Source: Pseudomonadota bacterium
GTDB taxonomy: Bacteria; Pseudomonadota; Alphaproteobacteria; Rhizobiales; Rhizobiaceae
NCBI GenBank assembly: GCA_023419535.1
Contig: JAEZXX010000009.1
Coordinates: 1-47,057 of the forward strand
Reading direction: 5' to 3'
Length of the DNA: 47,057 nucleotides
Shown here: piece after piece, positions 15,279 through 22,618 of the stretch
How the letters are laid out: each line of letters opens with the position of its first letter
Position numbering within the stretch: the first letter of the stretch is position 1
Notes under the pieces: generated by a model
The model's input: only the letters and a program-made list of their open reading frames with translations
Told to the model about the DNA's origin: nothing
Database searches by the model: none
Made by a program: the position numbers and the translations under genes

Positions 15279-17375
15279 TTGGCGTCCGCCGACAGGGGCA
15301 AGCCGAAACGGCCCGGCGAGACGGCCGAGATCGTCCCCTTGCGCTTCGGCGAGGATTCGCAGCTCTGGGCGGCCTGGCTCTATTACGAGGAGGGCATGAC
15401 GCAGAACGAGATCGCCGATGCGATGGGAGTCTCGCGCGCCACGGTCAACGCCAATCTCTCCGACGCCCGAGAGCGCGGCATCGTCAACATCGCCATCGAG
15501 CCGCACCGCCTGGCGGCCCTGTCGCTCGCGGCCGATCTGAAGCGTCATTTCGCCCTCTACGACTGCCTCGTCGTGCCCGGCACGGGCGAGCCCGGACAGC
15601 TGATCAGCGGGCTCGGTCTGGCCGGCGCGCGCGCGCTTCGGGGTCTCCTGCGCTCCGGCGACACGCTCGCCGTCGCCTGGGGGCGGACGGTGATGGCGCT
15701 GGCCGGTGCCCTGACGTCGTCCGGCCTGCAGGATGTCCGCGTCGTGCAGGCGACCGGCGGGATGAGCTCGGGGGCGCCCTTCTCGCCCGAGCTCTGCGCC
15801 TCGGCCGTCGCCGAGGCGCTCGGCGCCTTCTGCGTGCCGGTCACGGCGCCGGGGATCGTCTCGACGCCGGCGCTGCGCGAACTCCTGATGGACGAGCCCC
15901 TCGTGCGGTCCCAGCTCGAGACGCTGCGCAAGGCGAACCGCGCCGTCTTCGGCATCTCCTCCATGCGCCCCAACTCGACGGTCCACTCTTCGGGATTCTT
16001 CGACGCCGTTCCCCTGCAGCACTACCTCGCGCGCAACGCGGTGGGGGTCGTCGCAGGCCGCTTCATCGACGCGCGGGGCGATCCCGTCGACGGCCCGCTG
16101 GAGGACCTCACCATCGGCATCACCCTCGCCGAACTGGGGGCGATCGAGCGTCGGCTGGCCGTCGCCGGCGGGTTCGACAAGGTGCCGGCCATCCTCGCTG
16201 CGATGCGCGGCGGCCACTGCGACATGCTCGTCACGGACGCGGCCACCGCCCGCGGCATCCTCGACGCCGAAGGCGTCGCCCCGTCGGCCCCGTCCTCGCG
16301 GCGCGCCGCGCCCAAGCCCGCGCAGGTCGAGCCGGCCCCGGCCGATCCCGGCCGCCGGTTCGTCAAGAAGTTCATCAACGATCCCGACGAGATCGTCGAC
16401 GAGATGCTCGACGGGGTCCGCCTGGCTCACGGCGCCCATCTGGCGCCGGTCGCCGGCACGCGGCGCGCCTTCATGTCGGCCGCCGGCACCCGCCCGGGCC
16501 ACGTGGCCCTCCTGACGGGAGGCGGCTCGGGCCACGAACCCTGCTTTGTCGGCTATGTCGGGCGGGGCATGGCGAACGCGGTGGCGGTCGGCAACGTCTT
16601 CTCCTCGCCGCCGCCCGACCCCATCCTGAAAGCCGCCCGCGCCGTATCCGCCGGGGCCGGTCTCCTTCTCGTCTACGGCAACTACTCCGGCGACCGGATG
16701 AACTTCGAGATGGCCGCCGAACTCGCCGCCGAGGAGGGAATCGCCGTCCGCACCATGGTCACGACCGACGACGTCGCCTCCTCCCCGCTGGAGGACCGCG
16801 ACGGACGCCGGGGCGTCGCGGGCAACGTCTTCGTCTTCAAGATCGCCGGCGCGGCCTGCGATCTCGGCTGGCCCCTGGAGGCATGCGAGCGCGCGGCGCG
16901 TCAGGCCAACGCCCGGACCTACACCGTCGGCGTCGCGCTGGAGGCCTGTTCCATGCCGCACACCCGGCGGCTCAACTTCGCGATCGGCCCGGACGAGATG
17001 GAGATGGGCGTCGGCATCCATGGCGAGCGGGGCGTGTCCCGCGAGCAGATCCGCAGCGCCGACGCGGCCGCGGACGCCATGATGGACCGCATCCTGGCGG
17101 AGATGCCGGCGGACCGCGGCGGGCGCGTCGCGGTCCTGGTGAACTCCTTCGGCGCGACGCCCCTCATGGAACTCTATCTCCTCTACCGCCGGGTCGAGCA
17201 GCGCCTCGCCGCGCGCGGCCTCGCCGTGGCGCGCAACTGGATCGGCCACTACTGCACCTCGCTCGACATGGTAGGCGCCTCCGTCTCCGTCCTGCATCTC
17301 GACGAGGAACTGGCTCGGCTTCTGGACCATCCTTGCGACACCCCGTTCTTCCGGGTGCCCCATCATCTCGGCTGA
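15279..17375 (+). CDS. Fusion: SorC-type transcription regulator joined to DhaK ketose-kinase subunit
   Basis: One uninterrupted frame of 698 residues encodes two complete modules. Residues 30-68 hold a helix-turn-helix (GMTQNEIADAMGVSRATV). Residues about 75-335 form the SorC/CggR effector domain (LAVAWGRTVMALAG, MSSGAPFSPELC). A Pro/Ala-rich linker covers about 336-358. Residues 359-695 are a full DhaK subunit with GGGSGHEP, NYSGDRMNFE and the active-site His581 in GIHGERG. TTG at 15279 is preferred because GGAGAGGGA precedes it; an in-frame TTG at 15216 overlaps the upstream stop. A DhaL partner follows at 17406. I infer that the kinase module senses or metabolises erythrulose while the N-terminus regulates the cluster. 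I recall database protein names describing this fusion, but no characterised function. Confidence 0.88.
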   Translation: MASADRGKPKRPGETAEIVPLRFGEDSQLWAAWLYYEEGMTQNEIADAMGVSRATVNANLSDARERGIVNIAIEPHRLAALSLAADLKRHFALYDCLVVPGTGEPGQLISGLGLAGARALRGLLRSGDTLAVAWGRTVMALAGALTSSGLQDVRVVQATGGMSSGAPFSPELCASAVAEALGAFCVPVTAPGIVSTPALRELLMDEPLVRSQLETLRKANRAVFGISSMRPNSTVHSSGFFDAVPLQHYLARNAVGVVAGRFIDARGDPVDGPLEDLTIGITLAELGAIERRLAVAGGFDKVPAILAAMRGGHCDMLVTDAATARGILDAEGVAPSAPSSRRAAPKPAQVEPAPADPGRRFVKKFINDPDEIVDEMLDGVRLAHGAHLAPVAGTRRAFMSAAGTRPGHVALLTGGGSGHEPCFVGYVGRGMANAVAVGNVFSSPPPDPILKAARAVSAGAGLLLVYGNYSGDRMNFEMAAELAAEEGIAVRTMVTTDDVASSPLEDRDGRRGVAGNVFVFKIAGAACDLGWPLEACERAARQANARTYTVGVALEACSMPHTRRLNFAIGPDEMEMGVGIHGERGVSREQIRSADAAADAMMDRILAEMPADRGGRVAVLVNSFGATPLMELYLLYRRVEQRLAARGLAVARNWIGHYCTSLDMVGASVSVLHLDEELARLLDHPCDTPFFRVPHHLG

Positions 17376-17405
17376 CGCAGCGGGCTTCGGTCCGAAGGAG
17401 GGAAC

Positions 17406-18074
17406 ATGGCAGGATCGAATGACGGGCATGCCGCCGCCGCTCCGGTCGCAGCCATGCTGGCCGCGGTCAGCGCGGCGATGCAGCGCGAGAAGGACCATCT
17501 GAGCGACCTCGACGGCGTGATCGGCGACGGCGATCACGGGACGACGATGGCGCTCGGATTCCGCGCGGTCGACGCCGCCCTCTCGCGCCGCCGTCCCGGT
17601 GGCGAGGCGGCCGCTCCGGCCGAACTCCTGCGTGCGGCGGCGACCGCGTTCCTCGATGCCGTCGGCGCCTCGACGGGCCCTCTCTACGCCACCGGCCTGC
17701 GCCGGGCGGCGCAGCGGCTGGACGGGCACGCGGCGTTCGGCGCTCCCGAGCAGGTGCTCATGATCGAAGGGATCGCGGCGGGGATCGCCGAGTGCGGCCG
17801 CGCGCGCCGGGGCGACAAGACCATGCTCGACGTCTGGCTGCCGGCGGCCGAGGCGGCCCGCGCCGCACTGGAATCGGGGACGCCGATCTGGCCGCCGGTC
17901 CTCGCCGTCGCGGCCGAGCGGGCCCGGGCGACGGCCAGTCTCGTCGCCGCCCGCGGGCGCTCGGCGCGGCTGGGCGAGCGCTCGATCGGCCATGCGGATC
18001 CCGGCGCGGTCTCGGCCGAGATCATCCTGCGCGCGATGGCGCAGGCCGTGTCCCCCGACCCTGCGGCCGGCTGA
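17406..18074 (+). CDS. Second DhaL-type nucleotide-binding kinase subunit
   Basis: 222-residue DhaL homologue with the Mg-nucleotide motif LDGVIGDGDHGTTM near residues 33-46 and the GASTGPLYATG and ARGRSARLGERS segments. Good ribosome site (GAAGGAGGGA). It follows the regulator-DhaK fusion by 30 bases and is its probable catalytic partner. It is clearly divergent from the first DhaL, so the two pairs are likely not recent duplicates and may discriminate D- and L-ketotetroses. Confidence 0.86.
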   Translation: MAGSNDGHAAAAPVAAMLAAVSAAMQREKDHLSDLDGVIGDGDHGTTMALGFRAVDAALSRRRPGGEAAAPAELLRAAATAFLDAVGASTGPLYATGLRRAAQRLDGHAAFGAPEQVLMIEGIAAGIAECGRARRGDKTMLDVWLPAAEAARAALESGTPIWPPVLAVAAERARATASLVAARGRSARLGERSIGHADPGAVSAEIILRAMAQAVSPDPAAG

Positions 18075-18296
18075 CGCCGGAGGTCGACGAGGAAGCGCCC
18101 TTTGCCGACCGGACCGCGTGTCCCCGACGAAGGCACGCCCCAAGACGAAGCGCCCGAACGTCCGGCGTGCCGTCATGGCCGGATCGCAGGTCCGGTCGAT
18201 GCAACTGCCTGACCGAGCCGCCGCCTGCCCTTCGGGCGAAAGCGAAGCAGGCGTTCAAAAGAGGCTTCGACGGATCGAACACCCGACAACGGGAAA

Positions 18297-18372
18297 TGGT
18301 GGGCGATGACAGGCTCGAACTGCCGACATCCTCGGTGTAAACGAGGCGCTCTACCAACTGAGCTAATCGCCC
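18297..18372 (-). tRNA. tRNA-Val (UAC anticodon)
   Basis: Minus-strand cloverleaf of 76 bases including encoded CCA. Acceptor GGGCGAT pairs with ATCGCCC, D arm AGCTCAGTTGGTAGAGC, anticodon loop TTTACAC within a CCTCG/CGAGG stem, T arm with GTTCGAG. The anticodon TAC reads Val codons. Confidence 0.97.
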
Positions 18373-18382
18373 GACCGGCGGT

Positions 18383-18411
18383 TTCGTAGCGATTGCAGGG
18401 GTTTCCCGCAA
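18383..18411 (-). promoter_or_regulatory. Probable tRNA-Val promoter
   Basis: Reading the minus strand: TTGCGG, 17-base spacer, TACGAA, ending 10 bases before the mature 5' end of tRNA-Val. Position and spacing fit a sigma-70-type tRNA promoter. Confidence 0.45.
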
Positions 18412-18621
18412 GCCCAAACGCCGCGGGTCGGCCGCTGCCAGCGTCTTCCAGCGATTGACGAAGGCGCGCTGCGAACGATCCCGCCTGTCGGTGCTTCGGG
18501 CCGCGGTCACTCTCAAGTTGCCGCCCGCCCACCGCTTCGGCGCCCCTTCTCCTGGACCTGCCGAGCAATGCGGCCCGTGAGGACGGCTCGGTTCCTCGCC
18601 TATGCCGAGGTCACCGGCCGA

Positions 18622-20046
18622 TCAGATGTACTGGCCGCCCGTCGCGAGCGTCCCGGCGAGGCTGCCTGGCAGGGTTTCGGGATCGGACGCGCCCGTGACG
18701 ACGACGGCGTTCGCCGAGACGTCGTAGCGCCGGCCGGTGGACGTGCCGGAGAAGGTGGAGCCGGAAAAGTCCGCAACACCCGTCCGGTCGGCCTGCACGA
18801 AGGCCGTGGAGAAGGCCACCGTATCCGCCGCGACCGCCGCCGAACAGCGCACCTGTCCCCCGAGGGTCGCGCGAATGTGCCCTCCCGCATCGGCGAGCAG
18901 AGCGTGCGCTCCCTCGCAGATGACGGACCCGCCGCCGCTCGCCTGGATGTTGAAGAGCCCCGGTTCCTTGGCGCCGCCGAACGACAAGCCGGTCCGCAAC
19001 GTCACGATCGCGTTGCCGTCGACATGCACGCCGAGCGTGGTGGACCGGATCTCCATGCGCGCGACGCTGAGGCGTGCGCCGTTCGTCACCTGGAGCACCG
19101 GGGTCGGCGAGCCGGCCGACCCACCGGCGATCGCGGTCCCGGCGCCGGTCCCCTGCAGCATCACCCCGCCGAGGCCCACATGAGAGCCCGCGATCGTCAG
19201 GTTTTCGGCGAAGGTGCCGGCGCCCAGCTGGATCGTGACGTGGTGGGCGGCGAGATCGACCCGGCCGTAGACGATGTCGAGCGCGTGCTGGACGCTCGCG
19301 AAGGCGCCCCCGGCGGTGTCGGACAGGCCGTCATTGGCGTCGCTGCCGTCGGTCCGGACATAGTAGATGCGGTCGGCCGTCAGCCGCTCGCGCGAGGCGC
19401 GGACGGGCGTGTTCGGGAGCGCGACGGCGCCGGTCGTGCGGTCGACCACGATCGCCTCGCGCCAGGTCGCGCCGTCCGGGCTGACCTTCAGGCGGAAGTC
19501 CTCGTCGCCCGTCGTCCCGAGTTCGGCGCGCCCGGCAAAACCGGTCTGGAAGAGGAGGCTCGCGCTGTCTCCCGCACCCGCCTTGTTGATCTTCAGCTGG
19601 TGCCCTCCCCCCTCGTGCGTGAAGAGGGCTGCCGGACTGGCGAGGACGAGCCGGTTGAACGCGTCGGCGGTGGCGTTGATGCCGATCCTGTCGCGCTCGG
19701 CCGGGTTCGACGACAGGACGCGCCACTCGCCCTGCCTGAACACGAGCAGCGCAGCGTCCGCCAGCGACCACGCGCGCCAGCCCTCGGAGGGGCGGAAGAG
19801 CGTCCAGGCCCCGTCCTGCCACGCGGCGAGGTGGCGTGCTGCGCCGTGCCAGGCCCCGGTGGCCCCATCCGCCACGATATGGCAGTCGCCCTCGGCGGGA
19901 GCCGAAGGCGGCTCGGTCCTGTCGCGGTCGAGGACGCAGGCCTGGACGAGCGCATCCAGCCGCCGAAGCGCCTCGTTGTGCGTCACGTGCTTCTGTGCCT
20001 GCGCCGGCATAATGTAGGGAAGCTGCAGCCTGATCGTGTCGTCCAT
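18622..20046 (-). CDS. DUF2793 tail-fibre/spike-like protein
   Basis: 474-residue protein. The N-terminus LPYIMPAQAQKHVTHNEAL is the DUF2793 signature, a module found in alphaproteobacterial phages and gene-transfer-agent loci. The C-terminal half has short Gly/Ser/Val-rich repeats with regular beta strands (TIAGSHVGLGGV, ARLSVARMEIRSTTLGV), consistent with a right-handed beta-helix surface fibre. The start is set at 20046 because GAGGAGA is correctly spaced for it but not for the ATGs at 20070 or 20052. It lies outside the att-bounded element and next to tRNA genes. From memory, DUF2793 proteins include head-spike components of the Rhodobacter GTA. It may be a host GTA accessory gene or a fragment of an older prophage. 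Confidence 0.75.
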   Translation of the reverse strand: MDDTIRLQLPYIMPAQAQKHVTHNEALRRLDALVQACVLDRDRTEPPSAPAEGDCHIVADGATGAWHGAARHLAAWQDGAWTLFRPSEGWRAWSLADAALLVFRQGEWRVLSSNPAERDRIGINATADAFNRLVLASPAALFTHEGGGHQLKINKAGAGDSASLLFQTGFAGRAELGTTGDEDFRLKVSPDGATWREAIVVDRTTGAVALPNTPVRASRERLTADRIYYVRTDGSDANDGLSDTAGGAFASVQHALDIVYGRVDLAAHHVTIQLGAGTFAENLTIAGSHVGLGGVMLQGTGAGTAIAGGSAGSPTPVLQVTNGARLSVARMEIRSTTLGVHVDGNAIVTLRTGLSFGGAKEPGLFNIQASGGGSVICEGAHALLADAGGHIRATLGGQVRCSAAVAADTVAFSTAFVQADRTGVADFSGSTFSGTSTGRRYDVSANAVVVTGASDPETLPGSLAGTLATGGQYI

Positions 20047-20351
20047 GGCCATTCTCCTCGAACCGGCCATGACGTTACGGGCGCTTTCGGCGACGGGGAT
20101 AAGTTCAGTCGAAGAGCGCGTTCGGGCCGTCGCGCTCCCGATCCATCGAAGGCAGGCGGGAACTCCCTCCGGGCGCCCTTGCCCGCGCAGTGAGCCTGGG
20201 CACGAGCACGGCGACGCCCTTCTCGGGACGTGCCGGCGGCCTCGCGGTCACAGCCCTCAGGGACCGGAGCCGTACCTCTGCGATCTTGCCTCCGACCGGG
20301 TGGCGCGATATGAGACGATCCATCGCGCGACGCTCAGGCGTCCGCGCCGGC
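20047..20351. other. Intergenic region with no convincing gene
   Basis: About 300 bases between the DUF2793 start and tRNA-Gly. It should contain the promoter for the minus-strand gene, but no clear -35/-10 pair was found. A 72-codon minus-strand frame here lacks a ribosome site and is Pro/Arg-rich, so it is not called. Confidence 0.5.
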
Positions 20352-20358
20352 GCGGACG
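20339..20358. repeat. Perfect 20-bp palindrome overlapping the tRNA-Gly 5' end
   Basis: CGTCCGCGCC followed by GGCGCGGACG. The right arm contains the first seven bases of the tRNA-Gly acceptor stem (GCGGACG), so a pre-tRNA leader could pair with its own acceptor strand and compete with correct folding. Confidence 0.7.
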
Positions 20359-20426
20359 TAGCTCAGGGGTAGAGCTTCTGCCTTCCAAGCAGAATGTCGT
20401 GGGTTCGAATCCCATCGTCCGCTCCA
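20352..20426 (+). tRNA. tRNA-Gly (UCC anticodon)
   Basis: 75-base cloverleaf with encoded CCA: acceptor GCGGACG/CGTCCGC, D arm TAGCTCAGGGGTAGAGCT, anticodon loop CTTCCAA in a TCTGC/GCAGA stem, T arm GTGGGTTCGAATCCCAT. Anticodon TCC reads GGA. Confidence 0.97.
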
Positions 20427-20597
20427 ACGATCTCCCCTTTCGAGAAGCGCTTAAACCCCGGCCCGCCCGCAATCGGCGACGGGCGTCCGGTCGCCGACGA
20501 AGGAGGATGCGCTGGAGCAAGCTCGATTACCGCACGTCCGATCGGCGACGTGCGAGTCGTTCTGCCCTGGGTCTGTCCTGGCGACGGGCGTCGATGC

Positions 20598-20614
20598 TGG
20601 CTGGGGCGCCTGGA
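20598..20614. repeat. attL core (17 bp)
   Basis: TGGCTGGGGCGCCTGGA, identical to 37836-37852. Its complement is the T-arm/acceptor/CCA end of tRNA-Gln, so this is the displaced copy left of the element. Bases on both sides diverge from the right copy. Confidence 0.9.
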
Positions 20615-20657
20615 ACATAATCCAAACTGCAAAATGCCCCTGAGAACGCTCAAACCC

Positions 20658-20710
20658 TTGTATTACCGGGCTCTTACGAATACGACTGTTCCGGAATGGT
20701 GTTCCGGAAT
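20658..20710 (+). promoter_or_regulatory. Integrase promoter candidate with two 13-bp-spaced arm repeats
   Basis: TTGTAT (20658-20663), 17-base spacer, TACGAC (20681-20686). Two copies of TGTTCCGGAAT follow directly at 20687 and 20700, exactly 13 bp apart, each with the palindromic core TTCCGGAA. They sit at the predicted transcription start 20 bases before the integrase ATG. The same motif is repeated at the other end (37761-37799), so these are probable integrase arm-type sites that could also give autoregulation. Confidence 0.6.
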
Positions 20711-20730
20711 CCCGATCCGTAAGGCTCGAC

Positions 20731-22527
20731 ATGGCTCGCATGACATCGCACCTAGAGAAGCGCGGATCGACCTACTACGCGCGGATCGACACGCCGACTG
20801 ATCTCGTCGCGCACTACGGCACGACGACCCGCAAGGTCTCCCTCCGCACGAAGAACGAGCGGGAGGCGAAGGACCGCCTCGCCGTCAAAATTGCGCAGTG
20901 GCGGGCCGAGTTCGCGGACGTGCGCTCTCGGCGTGACATAACCGCCGACGACAAAGCCGATGCCGTCTGGCAGCACTACCAGGGCTCGCTCGCTCGGGAC
21001 GAACAGGCGCGCCGACACCTTCCGACCTCGGATGATATCGCAGCCGCCTCGCGGGCTCTCCAGGCGAAGGCCGATCGCGGCGAGATCGTTGCGGACACAC
21101 CCCTCGCCTTGCTCGACGCGACGTCCGACGTTCTCGTGATGAAGAACGCTCGCGCATACGAGGCGAACAATCGCCGCGTGAAGCTCGACCTCCTCCGCGA
21201 GCATCTCGTCTCGGGCGAGACGGCACTGATCGAGGACGAGACCGCAGCCTACATCGAGCGCCATAAGCTCCTCGTCGCCGTGGATTCTGACGAGGGCCGC
21301 GACCTCTCCCGGCAGCTCATGCGGGCCGAGATCGAGTTCCTAGAGCGATCCCTGGAGCGCGATCGGGGCGACTACAGCGGCACCCCGCGCGATCCGATCG
21401 TCAAGCCGATTATTGGCACCGCTCGCGAGGCGGCGAAGTCTGGCGAGACGATCCTGGAGCTGTTCGACGCCTTCGCCCGCGAGAACCCGAACCAAGTCCA
21501 GAAGGACCGGCTCGATCAGTCGCGCCGTGATGTCAGCCTGTTTGTGGATCTCGTCGGCCCGTCATGTCCGGTCCACCGGATCGACAAGAAGGCCGTCCGC
21601 GAATGGAAGCAGCTTCTCATGCGCTTCCCGGTCAAGGCGACAGAGACGAAGGCCTTCGCCGGCATGACGCTCTCGCAGATCGTCCGCGAGAACGAGCAAG
21701 TCGGGAAACCCGTTATCGCAGTGAGGACCGTCAACCGCTATCTGTCGTCGCTCGGGGCCTTCTGCAACTGGCTTTCCAGCCATGGCTACATTCCGGCCAA
21801 TCCGCTCGTCGATATGTATCTCACGAAGCAAAAAAAGGTCTCGACGCGGCCTTTCACGCCCGACGAGCTGAACGTCCTTTTCCGTTCCCCGCTGTTTACC
21901 GGATGCCAAAGTGCCGAGGAGTGGCGCAACGTCGCCAAGCCTGGGAACGTCCTGATCCGCGATCACCGCTATTGGATTCCGCTCGTGATGCTTTTCTCGG
22001 GTGCACGTCCGGCAGAGATCGCCCAGCTCAATGTCGCTGACGTGTTCGAGCAACATGGTCGCTGGACGATGCACATCACCACGGAAGGCGACGGCGAGAA
22101 ATCGTTGAAAACCGAAGGATCAATGCGCGTCGTGCCGATCCACTCCGAACTGATCCGGCTCGGCTTCATCGAGTTTCATCGCTCGATGAAAAAGCGAGGC
22201 GAGACCCGCCTGTTCCCCGAGGCCGAGCGCAACAGCCGGGGCCAAATGATCGCCGAGTTCTCGCGCGAGTTCGGCCGCTATCTCGGGCGGCTCGGCATGA
22301 AGGAGGGACGCGGCCTGTCGCTCTACTCGTTCCGCCACGGCGTCGCCGACGCTTGGCGCCGGACGGGCCTCCTCGATCCTCAATTCGGCTTCCTCCTCGG
22401 GCACCAGAAGTCCGGCACGACGAGCCAATATGGCCTCCTCCCGCAAGGCATCCTCGATCAGCGCATCACGCTCGTTGAGGCCATCGCCTACCCCGACCTC
22501 GATCTGAAACACCTGCACACCGCGTAG
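20731..22527 (+). CDS. int: Tyrosine-recombinase integrase
   Basis: 598-residue site-specific recombinase that would integrate and excise the element at tRNA-Gln. Catalytic residues are visible in the C-terminal domain: Arg427 in SGARPAEIAQL, Arg535-His536 in LYSFRHG, His558 in LLGHQ and nucleophile Tyr567 in SQYGLL. The box-II first His is replaced by Tyr (YSFRHG rather than HxxRH). The N-terminal 60 residues (SHLEKRGSTYYARIDTP) resemble the arm-binding start of large alphaproteobacterial phage integrases, followed by a long helical region and a SAM-like core-binding domain around residues 230-370. It is longer than lambda Int. It lies at the end distal to the intact tRNA. Start ATG at 20731; ATG at 20740 is possible. 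Confidence 0.93.
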   Translation: MARMTSHLEKRGSTYYARIDTPTDLVAHYGTTTRKVSLRTKNEREAKDRLAVKIAQWRAEFADVRSRRDITADDKADAVWQHYQGSLARDEQARRHLPTSDDIAAASRALQAKADRGEIVADTPLALLDATSDVLVMKNARAYEANNRRVKLDLLREHLVSGETALIEDETAAYIERHKLLVAVDSDEGRDLSRQLMRAEIEFLERSLERDRGDYSGTPRDPIVKPIIGTAREAAKSGETILELFDAFARENPNQVQKDRLDQSRRDVSLFVDLVGPSCPVHRIDKKAVREWKQLLMRFPVKATETKAFAGMTLSQIVRENEQVGKPVIAVRTVNRYLSSLGAFCNWLSSHGYIPANPLVDMYLTKQKKVSTRPFTPDELNVLFRSPLFTGCQSAEEWRNVAKPGNVLIRDHRYWIPLVMLFSGARPAEIAQLNVADVFEQHGRWTMHITTEGDGEKSLKTEGSMRVVPIHSELIRLGFIEFHRSMKKRGETRLFPEAERNSRGQMIAEFSREFGRYLGRLGMKEGRGLSLYSFRHGVADAWRRTGLLDPQFGFLLGHQKSGTTSQYGLLPQGILDQRITLVEAIAYPDLDLKHLHTA

Positions 22528-22558
22528 GCTAAATTTCCTCGAGTATATGATTATTTTC

Positions 22559-22611
22559 TTGCATCGCCGATTCGTGACGTGAGACAATGGTTGTCAAGTA
22601 GAGAACTTGAC
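22559..22611 (+). promoter_or_regulatory. Promoter and operator candidate for the virion gene operon
   Basis: In an AT-rich gap after the integrase: TTGCAT (22559-22564), 18-base spacer, GACAAT (22583-22588). An inverted repeat GTCAAGT-AGAGA-ACTTGAC (22593-22611) covers the predicted transcription start and runs almost to the portal start codon. It is the only clear operator-like site before the 12-kb operon. As mRNA it would also form a 7-bp hairpin at the translation initiation region. No cognate repressor gene was recognised. Confidence 0.5.
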
Positions 22612-22618
22612 GGCCCTG

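Noticed and set aside
13557..18074. Assembly duplication of dhaK-dhaL
   Set aside because: The two K and two L proteins differ throughout and one K has an extra regulator module, so they are ancient paralogues.
14823..18176. 1117-codon minus-strand frame opposite the dha genes
   Set aside because: It is antisense to three clearly recognised kinase genes with intact motifs; long antisense frames are expected at this GC content.
18022..18516. Minus-strand open frame with a QLVERL...GSSSLS-like segment
   Set aside because: It is a translation through tRNA-Val, a well-known source of false proteins; no ribosome site.
20105..20323. 72-codon minus-strand frame before tRNA-Gly
   Set aside because: No ribosome site, Pro/Arg-rich composition and no recognisable family; typical of chance frames in GC-rich DNA.
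20363..20653. Minus-strand frame containing DGIRTHDILLGRQKLYP
   Set aside because: Antisense translation of tRNA-Gly, a recurrent annotation artefact.
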